From: Micractinium sp. NFX-FRZ
Taxonomy: Eukaryota; Chlorophyta; Trebouxiophyceae; Chlorellales; Chlorellaceae
Reading direction: 5' to 3'
Assembly (NCBI GenBank): GCA_029339195.1
Contig: JAPTJF010000225.1
Location: forward strand, 32,625-96,624
DNA: 64,000 nt
Below the pieces are notes generated by a model. That model did no database searches. It worked only from the letters and a program-made list of their open reading frames with translations, and was not told where the DNA came from. The translations under genes and the position numbers were made by a program. Positions 32,901 through 44,400 of the stretch are shown piece after piece (positions within the stretch are counted from its first letter, which is position 1; each line of letters opens with the position of its first letter).

Positions 32901-34192
32901 CTCGCGCTGCCCCATGCGCAGCACGCAGTACTTGTTCTTGGGGAACACCAGCGTGCCTGCAGCGGTGGCGGGTGGAGGCAGGCGTGCATGCGCATACTGG
33001 GGCAAGTGAAGGGAAGGGGAGGAGGGGCGGGGCGGGGCCAGCGCGGCAACAGGACGGGCAACATGCGTTTCTGGGTAGTGCCCGGTGCTTGTAGAGTGGC
33101 GGAGAAGGCCGTGGGCCCAGGAGCTGCGGCGGAAGCAGGTCCAACGTGAATGCACTGCCAAGCAGCCCAGCCCCCTCATCCTGCACTGCACATCACCCTT
33201 GCCCATTTGCCACCCACTGCCCGCAGCCCCCGGGTCGTGCCTCACCAAACAGCTTGTACCGCCCCTGCGGGAAGTCGAGGTACATGAGCGGGTTCTTGGT
33301 GTCCAGGGCAGCCAGCGTGCCCTGGGGGGGGGGAAGGAAGTAGGGCAGGGTGGGTAGGCAGGAGGGGTTGGAGACACGGGTGGGAGCTGGCGGCGGCGCA
33401 GGCAACTGCAGCCGCTTTTGTAGGTTGCTCTTGCAGCTTTCACCTCACCAGCCAACCTCAGGTTGAGACATGCACAGCTGAGCAACCCAACCCATGTCCT
33501 GCATGCCACCACTCGTCCCCCTCACCAGCTTCCCGGCAGCTGCGGGCGCCAGCTGGAAGTTGAATGCCAGCAGGTAGCGCCCCTTGCGGGTGCTGCTCTT
33601 CTTCACAATGTCCTTCCCGCATGCACGTGCCATGGCTGCACGTGTTTTGAAAAGGATCGAACATAGAGCGTGATACAGCAGCCCCAAAGATACGGCACAG
33701 CTGTCTGTTGATGCAGGACGGTAGCACAACCTGAGTGACAGTCAGCACGGACACTGCGCTGCAAGCAACAGTGCTGGCTGGCCGAGCAAGCTGGGTGTGT
33801 GAGTGGCAGGGTGGCGGGGGCAGGACGAGACGGCACGCAGGCAGGCATTTGAGCGGAAGCCCAGCAGGCAGCTGCGTACCCTTGGTGGGCGGCAGAGGGT
33901 TGGTGCACATGCGCCGTGTGCGAGACAGGACCTGCAGCACGGGAAGCATGTGCAGGCGAGCAATGCAGGTTTGGCAGAGGGGCGCCGCGCCGCCGCCGAG
34001 CACTGCCGCCGCCCAACCAGCAGATGCGCCAAGCGCTATGCAGAGGACACTGACATCCGCCCTATCGCCACTCAAGCACATCAATCTCACCCCCAGGTCG
34101 AAGCCGCGCTCCGTCAAGCGTCTGCTTTCGACCGCCTCGGGCCCAAGGTCCTCCGGCTTGACGCTGCCCTTGGCGCCTGGCTTGCGCGACAT
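29917..34192 (-). CDS. RHL1: RHL1 (ROOT HAIRLESS 1), topoisomerase VI-complex protein
   Basis: 14 exons, 480 aa: 34192-34091, 33931-33880, 33635-33526, 33321-33246, 32956-32871, 32570-32435, 32170-32085, 31936-31843, 31599-31491, 31248-31055, 30865-30815, 30669-30587, 30400-30262, 30041-29917. Signature segments: KGRYLLAFNFQLAP, LDTKNPLMYLDFPQGRYKLFG, GTLVFPKNKYCVL, VLCEDVLEAV and IVFSEGYWVGTAEENPQEKR. In Arabidopsis RHL1 binds topoisomerase VI and is needed for endoreduplication; a nuclear role in DNA decatenation is the expected analogue. The C-terminal half is acidic and basic in alternating exons (for example EEEEDEIEEASEEEG at the end), with a KKRKKQ basic patch and a PIP-box-like KQGTLDAFVS near residue 315. 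This tail is longer than the conserved core and looks disordered. Confidence 0.93.
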
Positions 34193-35442
34193 CGCGACAG
34201 GTCGGCGATTACGCAGCTGAAGGCGCGATGCAGGTGCTGCAGGGACTGAGCTCCGCTCCGAAACCAATGATCGGGCTGAGTTTTGAACGGGCGCCCGTTG
34301 CCTGGACGCTCTAATATCAGGACCTGAATTAACACCCCACAATGCACGATGCGCCCGCCCAAATGTGGACGCCCACTGCCAGCAAGGACTGCCGCTGGCC
34401 GTGGGCGCCAGCTTGCGTACACTGCAAAACCCGGCGGCCTGTACTCAATAAACTCACCTGTGCATTCTCACCCTTTACAAAATGATAGGAAAGTTGTAGT
34501 TACGGTGTTGCTACCACAGCACTGTTAGAAGCCGCCAGCAGCACCCCACCGGGCCTCGCAACTGCCGTCAACCGCCTGCGAGTTGACCGCAGAATCGCCT
34601 GCGCCATGCTGGGTCGATGCACATGCATCTTGCCACTGGCTTATCATCGAATGCGTTGCTGCTGGAACTTTCGCAAAATTCTTACTGCGCCACAATATAA
34701 GAATGCCCATGTGCGACTCCGCTGCCAGACGCTTTATGCACCAGTAAATTTGGTGTAATGCACCTGTTTGCACTGCGACTGGCAGCGCTACATGCCGCTG
34801 ATGACTTTGTGGGCACAGTTGTTGGCAGTGACACCAATCGAGAGGGCTGGCGTTCACTGCCGGTGGCATCCACTGGCCAGCTTAGGGATCTGAGCTGGCA
34901 AGTGGCGGCGTTCAAATTGTGCCAGGCAGTGGTGCCATCAAGGGTTGTGCAAGGTGCACAAACAGTGCACGTACATACTGCAGGCGTCATGACATGCGAT
35001 CTATGTGCCCTGCACGCCCTAGGCAGCTGGGCCAGCCCGTGGTGCCGGCGAAACCCTAATGGACGCTGGGCGTCCATCCGCCGCTCAGGTGCAGGCAGCC
35101 CAAGAAGGTCACGGGCCCCTCCAGGTTCCTTGGCATCGATGTAGCTCCAAGGAATTTATAGAATCAGGGCAAACACACATTCCATTGGTCATGTTCGAGG
35201 CGGGCACATCTTGAACTTGTGCCCGCACCACGCCACCGTGGCGCCGCCACAGGCTCAGAAGAGGCCTGCGCCAGATGCTCCCATCGTCTCCGACGCACTG
35301 CGCAGCACTGTTTGAGTCGCTTACAGACGTGCGCAGCAGCATGGAGCGCTTCGAGCGGGCTTGATAGCCCTCTCGCTGGGCAGAGCGCGCAGAGTGCGGA
35401 GCGCCGCCGGCCGGCTGGCTCTGAGCTCTGGAACTTGTCGCC
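34193..35442. other. 1.25-kb divergent promoter region (RHL1 / SOS1)
   Basis: Noncoding as far as I can tell. It has AT-richer stretches (about 34460-34760) and two small palindromes (35060-35076; TTCCTTGG / CCAAGGAA at 35126-35154). An open frame at 34758-35144 has no splice, family or composition support. No transposon ends were seen. Confidence 0.55.
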
Positions 35443-38400
35443 ATGACTCTGGACATTCAGCTGTTGGGAACGACCTACGAGAATGCCTCCGTCTGCTTCA
35501 CTTCCAATTTCTCGGCCTCGGAGCAGGTCGCCTGCTCTGCGCAGCACCTCAACCTCACGGATCCTCCCAGGTGCGATAGCAGGCGCTCGTGGATCAGCAG
35601 GCGGCAGCAGCGGCACTGGCGGCAGCGGCGGCACCCTCAAGGGCAGGCGGCGGCTCCTGTGCCATGTGCAGCCGCTGCGGTTCTCCCGCATGCCTGCTTG
35701 TGCTGTGTGGTCACCGGAGCATGCATCATGCACATTGATCACCTTGATGTAGCTTGGGGGATGGCGCCGCCCGCTCAACCCACTCCGCCACCTGCTCTGC
35801 CTGCCTGTCTTCCCGCAACCTCGCCGCGCCTGGTTTCCCGACCACATGTCTTGGTTTGTTTTGTCACCCCTGCAGCGACTATGACTTTGAGCACTACCCC
35901 TTCCTGTGGGAGCCCATCGCCTGCATGCTGGCCAATGTCACGTATGAGCAGCGCGTCAACATACCGGGTGAGCCCACGGCTCTTACCAGGGTGCAGCAGA
36001 AGCAGGCTAGTGTGCTGAGCTGCGCCGACCGCGAGGCTGCGGAGGTTGCAGTAGCAGTTGCAGTTGTGTCATCCTGGCGTTCCGAGTTGCAGTGAACACA
36101 AGGAACACAGCAGGGGCAAGGCAGGGCGGTTGGCTGGCTCACCCGCAGCGCTGTGGTGGCTGCACATTGCCCCAGACCGGCAGGCGCCCTCACCTGTGCA
36201 CACGCATGCACACTGCCAGCCTGGTCTCCCCGCCGCTGTGCCAGAGCCGCGACACGCCAGAGCCTCACATTCTTCCTCCCCTTGACCCGCTTTCTTCCGT
36301 ATCGCTCACTGCAGACAACTTCAACTGGTGCAGCGTGCCGCTGGCGGGGTCGGACGCCTTCCTCTTTGTGTCGCTGGCCCTCATCTGCGCCGGCTGCCTC
36401 TTTGGCAAGCTGTCGGCGGTGTGGGTGCTCATCGCAGGTTGGTGGGTGTGTTGAGGGGGCAAGGTTGGCAGGGAGCTGCGGAAGGCGGTGCAGTAGAGGG
36501 GCATGCGCGGCGAGGTGAGGCAGCAGAGGGGGCTGGGCAAGAGCCGCGGGGGCCACGCCCTGCCTCCTGTCTGGTATCTGTCGAATCCATGCTGTCGGCG
36601 TGCCGCACGCTGCCCTGCATGATTGACATATCCTCCGCGTCTCTTTGTGTATGCGCATGTGTGCCCCCCTGAAGGCTGCCTGGCGGGCAGGCAGCATCAG
36701 CAAGCGCATGCACTGCCCGACATTGTGCTTGCTGCCCTTTGGCTGTCGCCTGCAGGCGGCGTGGTGGGCTGCATCAACAACTACGCCAACCTGCTGCACA
36801 TCTCCAACGCCATCGCCATCTGGCTGGGCATCTCCCCACCCGACCTGTTCTTCTACGCGGTGTGTTGCCGCAGGGGGGCAAGGGAGGGGTCGTGCTGCCA
36901 TGAACTAAGCATGCGAGCAGCGTATGTGCGTGTACAGATGCCCACATGCGTGCAGGCCTGTTTGCTGCTGCCACGTGCCTGCCCATGCCGCTGGCTGCTC
37001 AAGACCCCTAACCCCCGTCCCCTCACCGCCCACGCGCGCAGTTCCTGCCGCCGCTGCTGGTGGACAGCGCCATACGAATAGACTTCTTCATGTTCTCAAA
37101 GGTGGGCAGCCTCTTGGAGGGGTGGAAAGTGTGCGGCATAGCTGGCATGCATGCATCGGCCCTCGGCAGACCAAGGTCCCCGCCTGACAAGCAATGGCCA
37201 TCCCTTGCATGCCCGCCTGCCTGCCTGCCCGCCCTCCTGGCTGCTCCCCTCTGTGCCCGCTCGCACCAACAGCCAGGCCCCCCTGCCCCTGCCCCTGCCA
37301 TGCACCTGCCCCTGCCCCGCAGCTGTGGGTGCACATCGTCCTCATGGCCTTTGTCATGGTCGTGCTGTCAGCGGTCATCCTCACGCCACGTGCGCACACC
37401 GCCCGGCGCGCCCACGCCCGCTGCCACCTGCCCGCCCGCCTAGCCGCCTGCCTCGCCAAAGGGTGGCAACTGGGGGATCGCACCCTGCACTTCTCCTATG
37501 CGTGCGTGCCCTGCAACGCACGCGATTTCCACCCCCTGCCACGGCGGTGCCCCCTGCCAGCCTTCCCTCCCCACACCTCCACCCTCTGCTAGGCCCCTCC
37601 CCCCTTCTTCCCCCGCCTGCAGTCATCCTGTTTGTGTTGGGCTTTGCAGACCAGGGCTTCACCTGGGTGCACGGCGCCCTGTTTGCCGCCATGATTGCCT
37701 CCACGGATGCGCTGGCAGCCACCGCCATCCTGAAGCAGGGTGGGTGGGACGGGCCTGCCTAGCTTTGCCGTCTGGCTTTGCCACGGTGCATGTCGCGCCC
37801 CCAAATTACTGGTCATGCGTGTGCAGGAGCCGATGTGCCATGCACTTGCATCCCACCTTGCTGGTCGTCCTTCCCCGCTCCGCTCCCCCCATGCTGCTCC
37901 CCAGGCGGAGGCCCCGAGAAGCTGGTGGTGCTGATGGAGGGGGAGGCGCTGCTGAACGACGCATCGGGTGGGTGGGTTGGTGGGGTGATTACTGAGTTGT
38001 GATGCAGCTGTTGCGTGGCTGTAGATGGCATGGCCATCCGCAGGGGCTGGCCTGAGGCGGTGCGCCTGTCCCATGGGCAGCCCTCCTATCTTTGTCCCTC
38101 TGCGCACGTGCGCTGCTGCAGTCACAATGCTGTGTCTAGGTGTCGAATAAAGAACACCCTGCCCCTCCCTTCCTTTACTCATCCTGCCTCCCCTCCGCCC
38201 CCGCAGCCATCACCCTGTTTGAGGTGTTCATGCACATCCTGGAGGCGTCGGGCCCCACCCCCACCGTGTGGGAGGAGATCCCCGTCATCATCAAGGAGAC
38301 CCTCAAGTGAGGGGGCGGGGCCGGGGACTGTGGCTAAATTGGTTGTATTGGGGAGCGCGCCGAGGGATGCACAAAGTGGGTGTGGACAGGCAGGGAGGTG

Positions 38401-41400
38401 AACGCCACTCACGGTGCATGGCACGTGCCCAGTATGGGCACATCTGCGCGGCCGCGACCTCGGCACCTGCCCGCCCAGCAAGGCGGCCCAGCCTTGTTGG
38501 CTCATCATGCCACCACCCTTGGCTGCCTCCCCCTCCTGCAGGCTGGCCAGCATTGGCGCCGGCGTGGGCCTGGCCATGAGCATCGTCACCGGATACCTGC
38601 TGCGGTGGGTTGCAGGGCCGGGGGCAGGGCAGGACAGGGCATGCGTGGGGTGTGTTGCCCTGCAGCAGTGCGAGCAGAAGCAGCTGCTGATTCCAATGGA
38701 GAGCCTGCTGGCCGCGCCGTGCTTGGTGCTGCTCTCCAGCTGAGCTCACACATCGCCCGGCCCCCGTTCTCCTGCCTCCGCAGCTGGCTGCGCTGGCGGG
38801 GCGCCCGCCCCCCGGTTGAGATCACAATCATCCTGGCGGTGGCCTACCTCTCCTTCTACGTGGGGCAGAGCCCGGCAAAGGTATGTTGATGGAGGTGGGT
38901 TCATGGTTGGATCATCAGTATGCAGGTGGGGATCGCCATCATCTTGGCGGCAGCCCACCTTCCTGCCAAGCGGCCCAGCAAAGGAGGTCCTGTCAGACAG
39001 AAATGCCCGACGTGCGGCTGGCGTAGGTGCTGCGCCAGCGTGTGCCTGTGGCCGCCCTGCTGCTGGCCCCCTTGCTCCCGCTGCCTCATCTGTCCATATA
39101 CACACCCCTGTGCCCCCCCCTCCTGTTCCCTTACCACACAGGGATCCGGCGTCATTTCTGTCGTGGTGTACGGCCTGTGGGGCAACTACACCTCCAAGTG
39201 GGGCATGCTGGCCTCGACCGAGGAGAGCGGCGCGTTTGATGCCTGTGAGTAGGGGCACCGAGGGCGGGGCGCTGGTATGTGGGTCACATACCCGTGTGAG
39301 GCGCATCAAGGGCATGGGTGTCGGGTGTGTCAGGGGTGCTGCTGGTTGCACCCCTGCCTCCATCCTGCCCGCCCGTGTGCTCACCCCTCCCCCGCCCCCT
39401 CCCCTCCACCTCCCCTCCCCCCAGTCTGGGACACCCTGTCCTTTGCCTCCAACGGCCTCGTCTTCTTCTGGGCGGGCATCGCCTCCATGAACTACTTCCT
39501 CAGGTGGGGACTTGCTTGGGCCTGTTTGTCTGCACTACAGCTTGCGACACAGAACCCACGCAGGCTACTTCCTCAGGTGGGGGCCTGGGCACTTGTAGGG
39601 ACGCCTGGGGCGGTCAGGGCAGGGGCACACCGGGTGAGTGCCTGCGTGGAGGGCAAGCTTCTTTCTCTGGTGGGGGTGGGCACTGGCTGGACGCCTGGTG
39701 GCGGGGTGGGCAGGGTGGGCTGGACCGGGTGCACTGCCTGGGACATGGTCACATTCTGCGGCTGACGGCTTGAGGCCCATCCCGTCGCAGCTCCAACTCG
39801 TTGGGGCCATCGCCAGGTTGGTGCTGTGCCAGGGAGCACCTTTCCATTTGCATGCTTATGTGTGCGAGGGATCTCCAGCTGACATCCAGCATATGCAGCT
39901 TGATCTTAGCTGTCAATGTGCTTGCCCCTCTGCCCAGGTCTGTGGACATCCTGAAGACCACCGCCTGGAGCTACGTCGCCATCCCGCTCATTTACATCTT
40001 CATGATGCTCATCCGCACAGCCTGCCTCTCACTATTCAACGTCACCGCGTTCCGATGGGTCCGCGAGCGTGAGTGGGGGCGGGGTGCAGGCGGTGGGGGC
40101 AGGGGGCAGGGACAGGCAGGGCATTGCTGCGCGACCGTGCCGCCCAGGCTGCCTCCCTGCTGCACTCGGGCTCCTTTCGTGCCCTCCTAGCATCACACAT
40201 TGTTGGTATGTGCAGCCCCCGCCACCGCCCTGCACATCATCACATGCCGCCCACCTATCAGCACCGCCAAGGCCATCCCGTGCACAGCAGCATGTATTGC
40301 CCATCTGTAGTGCCGCCGCCCCCCCGCCTTCCCTGCATCGTGCAGGCCTGTCGTGGGCGGAGGTTGTGTTCACTGGGTGGGGGGGCCTGCGGGGCGCCAT
40401 CTCCCTCATCATGACCGCTGACTTCATCGCGCACAGGTAAGGGGGGGGGAGCGGGAGCACAGTGGACCATACATGCAACTTTAGTGCAGGGAGTTGCGTG
40501 TTGCGTGTGGGTCATGGGGCACCGACTCCCTCGTCACGACCGCACTCCTCGTGCTCCACACAGATCGAAAGGTCTGTACATGGATGATGGTATTGTCCGC
40601 CTGGGGAAGCTGCCTGCCTGGCCCACTGCCCCACCCAAGCGCTCCTTGCTGACCCCCAGCACATCCCACCCCGCCCTGCCCCTCCCGTCCCTCCCCGCCA
40701 CCTGCAGCGCCTTCCTCCAGAGCACAGACCCCAACGACCCCGACTATGAAAAGAACCAGCAGCTGGGTGGGTGCCTGCCAAAACATGGGGCTTCTTTTGT
40801 GTAGTTGAAGCGAATGGATTGCGTCAACGGTCTGCTAGGGCTGTGCTGCTGGGCTGACGAGCTTTCCAGCGAAGGCAGTCATAACATTACCTTTGTTGCC
40901 CTTGGGGAAGCGGCTTGAGGACCTGGGTGGTGAATGGAGCCACGACCCACCCGGCTTGAGGACCTGGGTGGTGAATGGAGCCACGACCCACCCTCCTCCC
41001 CCTCCACCCACACCCACACATGTATCCAGACCGCGTGAACAGCGACATCGCCCTGTGGACCGCCGCCTTTGTGCTGCTCACCCTGCTCATCAACGCGCCC
41101 TCCATCAGGCAAGCTGGCCCAGGCGGGGTGGCGGTGGGGCCGTGCGCGCCAGGCCTGTGGGGAATCAGCGTATGGGGGGGTATGTGGGCTGGCAATGGGA
41201 CAGAGAGGTTGCAGCCGCCATGTCGCCTACCACCTCGGGCTGACTGCCTCCAACCCTCCCACCCCCGCTGCCCTTCTCCCCGTCTTTCCTGCTGTGCAGC
41301 CAGGTCATGCACTGGCTGCACCTGGACCGCATCCCGCCAGAGAAGCAGGTGAGGGGGGCACAGCATTCGATGTCGGGGCGGGTTGGCCTGAGCCCAGCAG

Positions 41401-44400
41401 TGCTGGCAGCGGGTGCATGCGTGATCCTCTGCTCTGTGCTGCCATCCAGCGGCTGGGTATCTGCCTACCCGCCTCGGCTGCTTCGTTTTTGTCCACCCTG
41501 GTATCTGATCCCGTCTTTCTCATGCATCCATGCTGCTCTTCAGCCCCCGCGTGCGTCCCTGGCCAAACGGCGAGCACCAAGGCAGTGTGCATGCGTCCCC
41601 TCCCTGCACACCCGTGTGAGAAAACCATTGTGTACCCTTCCGCTTGCAGGCGATGCGTGCCAAGGCGAAGCGCGCGCTGATGCGCTTCACGGGGGCTGCC
41701 ATCGACACGCTGCGCGAGGACGGAGAGGAGTTCCTGGAGGGTGAGGCAAAGGGGGCCATGCTGTGCCGTGCTGTGCGGTGCTGTGGTGGACGGGATGGCA
41801 TGTGCCGTGGTGAGGCGTGCCGTGCGAGGACGGAGAGGAGTTTCGGGAGGGCGGTGAGGGTTGCAGATGGTGGGATGGAGACAGCTGCCAGCCAGCGAGG
41901 GGAGGTGCCGATGGGGACGAGGTTGCAACCGCGTGCGTCACAGCCACTCACACTCGCCATCGGCTGTCCATGCACTGCGTGCAGGAGCCAAGTGGGAGGC
42001 TGCGCCTGCCTGTCACGACTGTTAGAGTGTAACTACCCTTTTACGGATGTATTCACAACTAACTCCCCTTCAGGCGCCAACTGGGAGGCTGTGGCCGCGT
42101 ATGTCGACGTCGGCGGGGCACTGAAAAAGTTCGACCCCCCGCCGCCCCCGCCAGCGGGCGGGGCGGCTGCAAGGGCTGGGGGCCGGCCAGCAGGTGCTGC
42201 CAATGAGGATAAGGAGGGCCTGAAGCAGACGGTGTCTATGGAGGCGGCGATGGAGGTGGCAGGTGCGCGCCTGCCTGGCTCCCTGCCTGCCTGCTGTCCT
42301 GCCGTCTTTCTCTGCCATCCCACGTATCGTGCCCTTGCTGGCCCGACCCTAACCAGTTCTGCAATGTTCCCAGGCCTCCATGTACCGCTTGGTGTTGCCT
42401 GCCTGGGTCACAGCCTGGGTGTCGTGCTCACACCAGCGCCCCTCTGCCTGCCTGCCTGCCCGCCTGCTGCTTCACCCCTGCCTGCAGCTGAGCGCCCCAA
42501 GTCAATGGGCCAGATGCTCCTCTCCCCTTTCATGGCTGCTGCCGGCTACGTGACATCCACAGCGGCGGGCCCCAAGGCGGCAGCAGCCGACACAGCTGCC
42601 GCGGCGGAAGAGGGGGCAGCGCCGCCGCTGGCAGCCACCGCCGGCAGCGGTGCGGGTGACGCTGCTGCTGCGGCCGCCACGGGCGGTGGCCTGCTGGCCG
42701 GCCTGCTGCGCTCCACCTCGCTCCACCAGCTGGCTGTGCTGGGGGGCGGGGCCGCTGGAGAAAAGCAGGGAAAGGCCAGGGGGCGGCGGTTGGAGCGCAA
42801 GTCCAGCCGTGGTCAGCTCAGTCACAAGTCGAGCCGAGGACGGCTTGAGCGCAAGTCCAGCCGTGGTGACCGCTCGCATCGCAGCCGAAAGAGCGGCTAT
42901 GCCACGGACAGCGAGAGCGGCAGCGGTGAGGCGGGGCGATGCAGGGTTGCGGGAGCGGGGCAGGGGCGCCGGGAAGGGTACAGGATTTGGGCGTTTGCAG
43001 GAAGAGGTCCTCGGTCTGCACTCTCGCTGTGCGGCCTGGCAGGCGTTCCCCTCTTGGCGCCCTCCTAGCCGCTTCCCATCCCCGCTGCATTTGCCCCATC
43101 CTCATGCTGCTCGTGCCGCCACCCTGCTGCAGCGCAAACACCCTACCATCGCCCTTTCTTGCCCTGGCCCCACTCCCCCGCCGATCCTACCTCCACATCT
43201 ATGAGAGTGACACCCTCATCTGCCCCACTTCGGCTGCCACTGTGACCATCAGCACTTTGCTCCCCTTCGTCTGCCACTGCCCTGCAGAGTACGACTCCGA
43301 CGCCTCCTCCTCGGGCCTGGGCAGCGGCCACAGCAGCGACGCGTACGGCAGCGGGGAGAGCGCGGGGCTGATGCTGGGGGAGGTGGTGGAGGAGTGCCCC
43401 TTCATTGACGACGGCGCCCAGCGGGGGCGGGCCTTTGGGCGGCGCAGCAGCCGCCGCGGCCGCCGCAGCCTGAGCTCCGACGCTCCCTCCGAGGTGCCCC
43501 GCGCCGCGCTGCTGTGGGCTTGCGGGTGCTTTGCTCATGGGTGGCAGGCCGGTGGGTTGAGCACGTACTCTGCGTGGTGCAAGGACCGGCGCCACTTCAC
43601 TGATGCGGCTCCCTGGCGCTTCACGTCTGTTTACAGTGCTGCAAGCCCAGCCCATTGAGTTGCCCCTCCCTGCATGCCCCCCGCACTGCCCTCCCGCAGG
43701 AGTACCCTGGGCCCACCCCTCTGCGGCCAAACACGAAGCAGGAGCAGCAGCAGCAGCAGGGGCAGCAGCAGCAGCAGGGGCAGCAGCAGCAGCAGCAGGA
43801 GGGGGACATTGAGCTGGGGCTGCGGCCGTCTGGCGGAGCCAGCGCAGGCGGAGAGGTGGCGGCTGCCATCGTGGTCGCTGCCACTGCATCTACAGCGGCT
43901 GCTGCCCCCGCCGATGTGCCGTCCCCAGCCGCAGCAAGCGCGCACCCCAAGCAGGCTGCTGATGCGGAGGAGGACAGCGGCGAGGGGGAGGGGATGACGG
44001 CGGAGGAGCTGGCCTTCATGCGGCAGGTGCAGGCGCGGCAGCGGCAGCAGTCGCAGCAGCGCCCCGCCCTGGGCGCCCTGTTTGGCCCTCCATCAGACAG
44101 CGAGCAGCCCTCGCCTGAGCAGCAGCAGGCGGCAGCGGCTGGCGGCAGCACTGCAGCTCCCGGCAGCACCTTTCGCCGGCACGGCAGCACCACGCAGCTG
44201 CAGACCATCACGGAGCACCGGCCGCAGGCGTCGGAGCAGGCGCAGGAGCAGGGTTGGCACCAGCAGCTGGGCAAGCCTGGCTCAGCAGCCGGCGGGGAAG
44301 AGATGTATTACTCCTCCGTCCCCGCTGCCCTGGGACGTCAGCTGCAGAAGCAGCTGAGGCAGCAACTGGCAGCAGATGTGTCTGGTGGCGGCGAGGCTGC

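Larger units (their letters stand above)
35443..41740 (+). other. SOS1 exons 1-19: exchanger domain
   Basis: Exons 35443-35570, 35876-35967, 36315-36437, 36756-36859, 37042-37101, 37323-37389, 37623-37739, 37905-37967, 38207-38306, 38542-38604, 38784-38880, 39142-39244, 39425-39503, 39938-40068, 40346-40436, 40708-40766, 41030-41108, 41300-41348, 41650-41740. Hydrophobic helices start at DAFLFVSLALICAGCLFG. The ion-binding pair of helices reads MIASTDALAATAILKQ and LMEGEALLNDASAITLFEV; the Asp residues are kept but the usual TDP is TDA. The later GWGGLRGAISLIM keeps the conserved Arg. The N-terminal 90 residues have four N-x-S/T sequons (NAS, NFS, NLT, NVT). Exon 17 is followed by a GC donor. 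Confidence 0.9.

Noticed and set aside
34758..35144. 129-codon plus-strand frame in the RHL1/SOS1 intergenic region
   Set aside because: No motif, no codon bias, no splice or poly(A) support.
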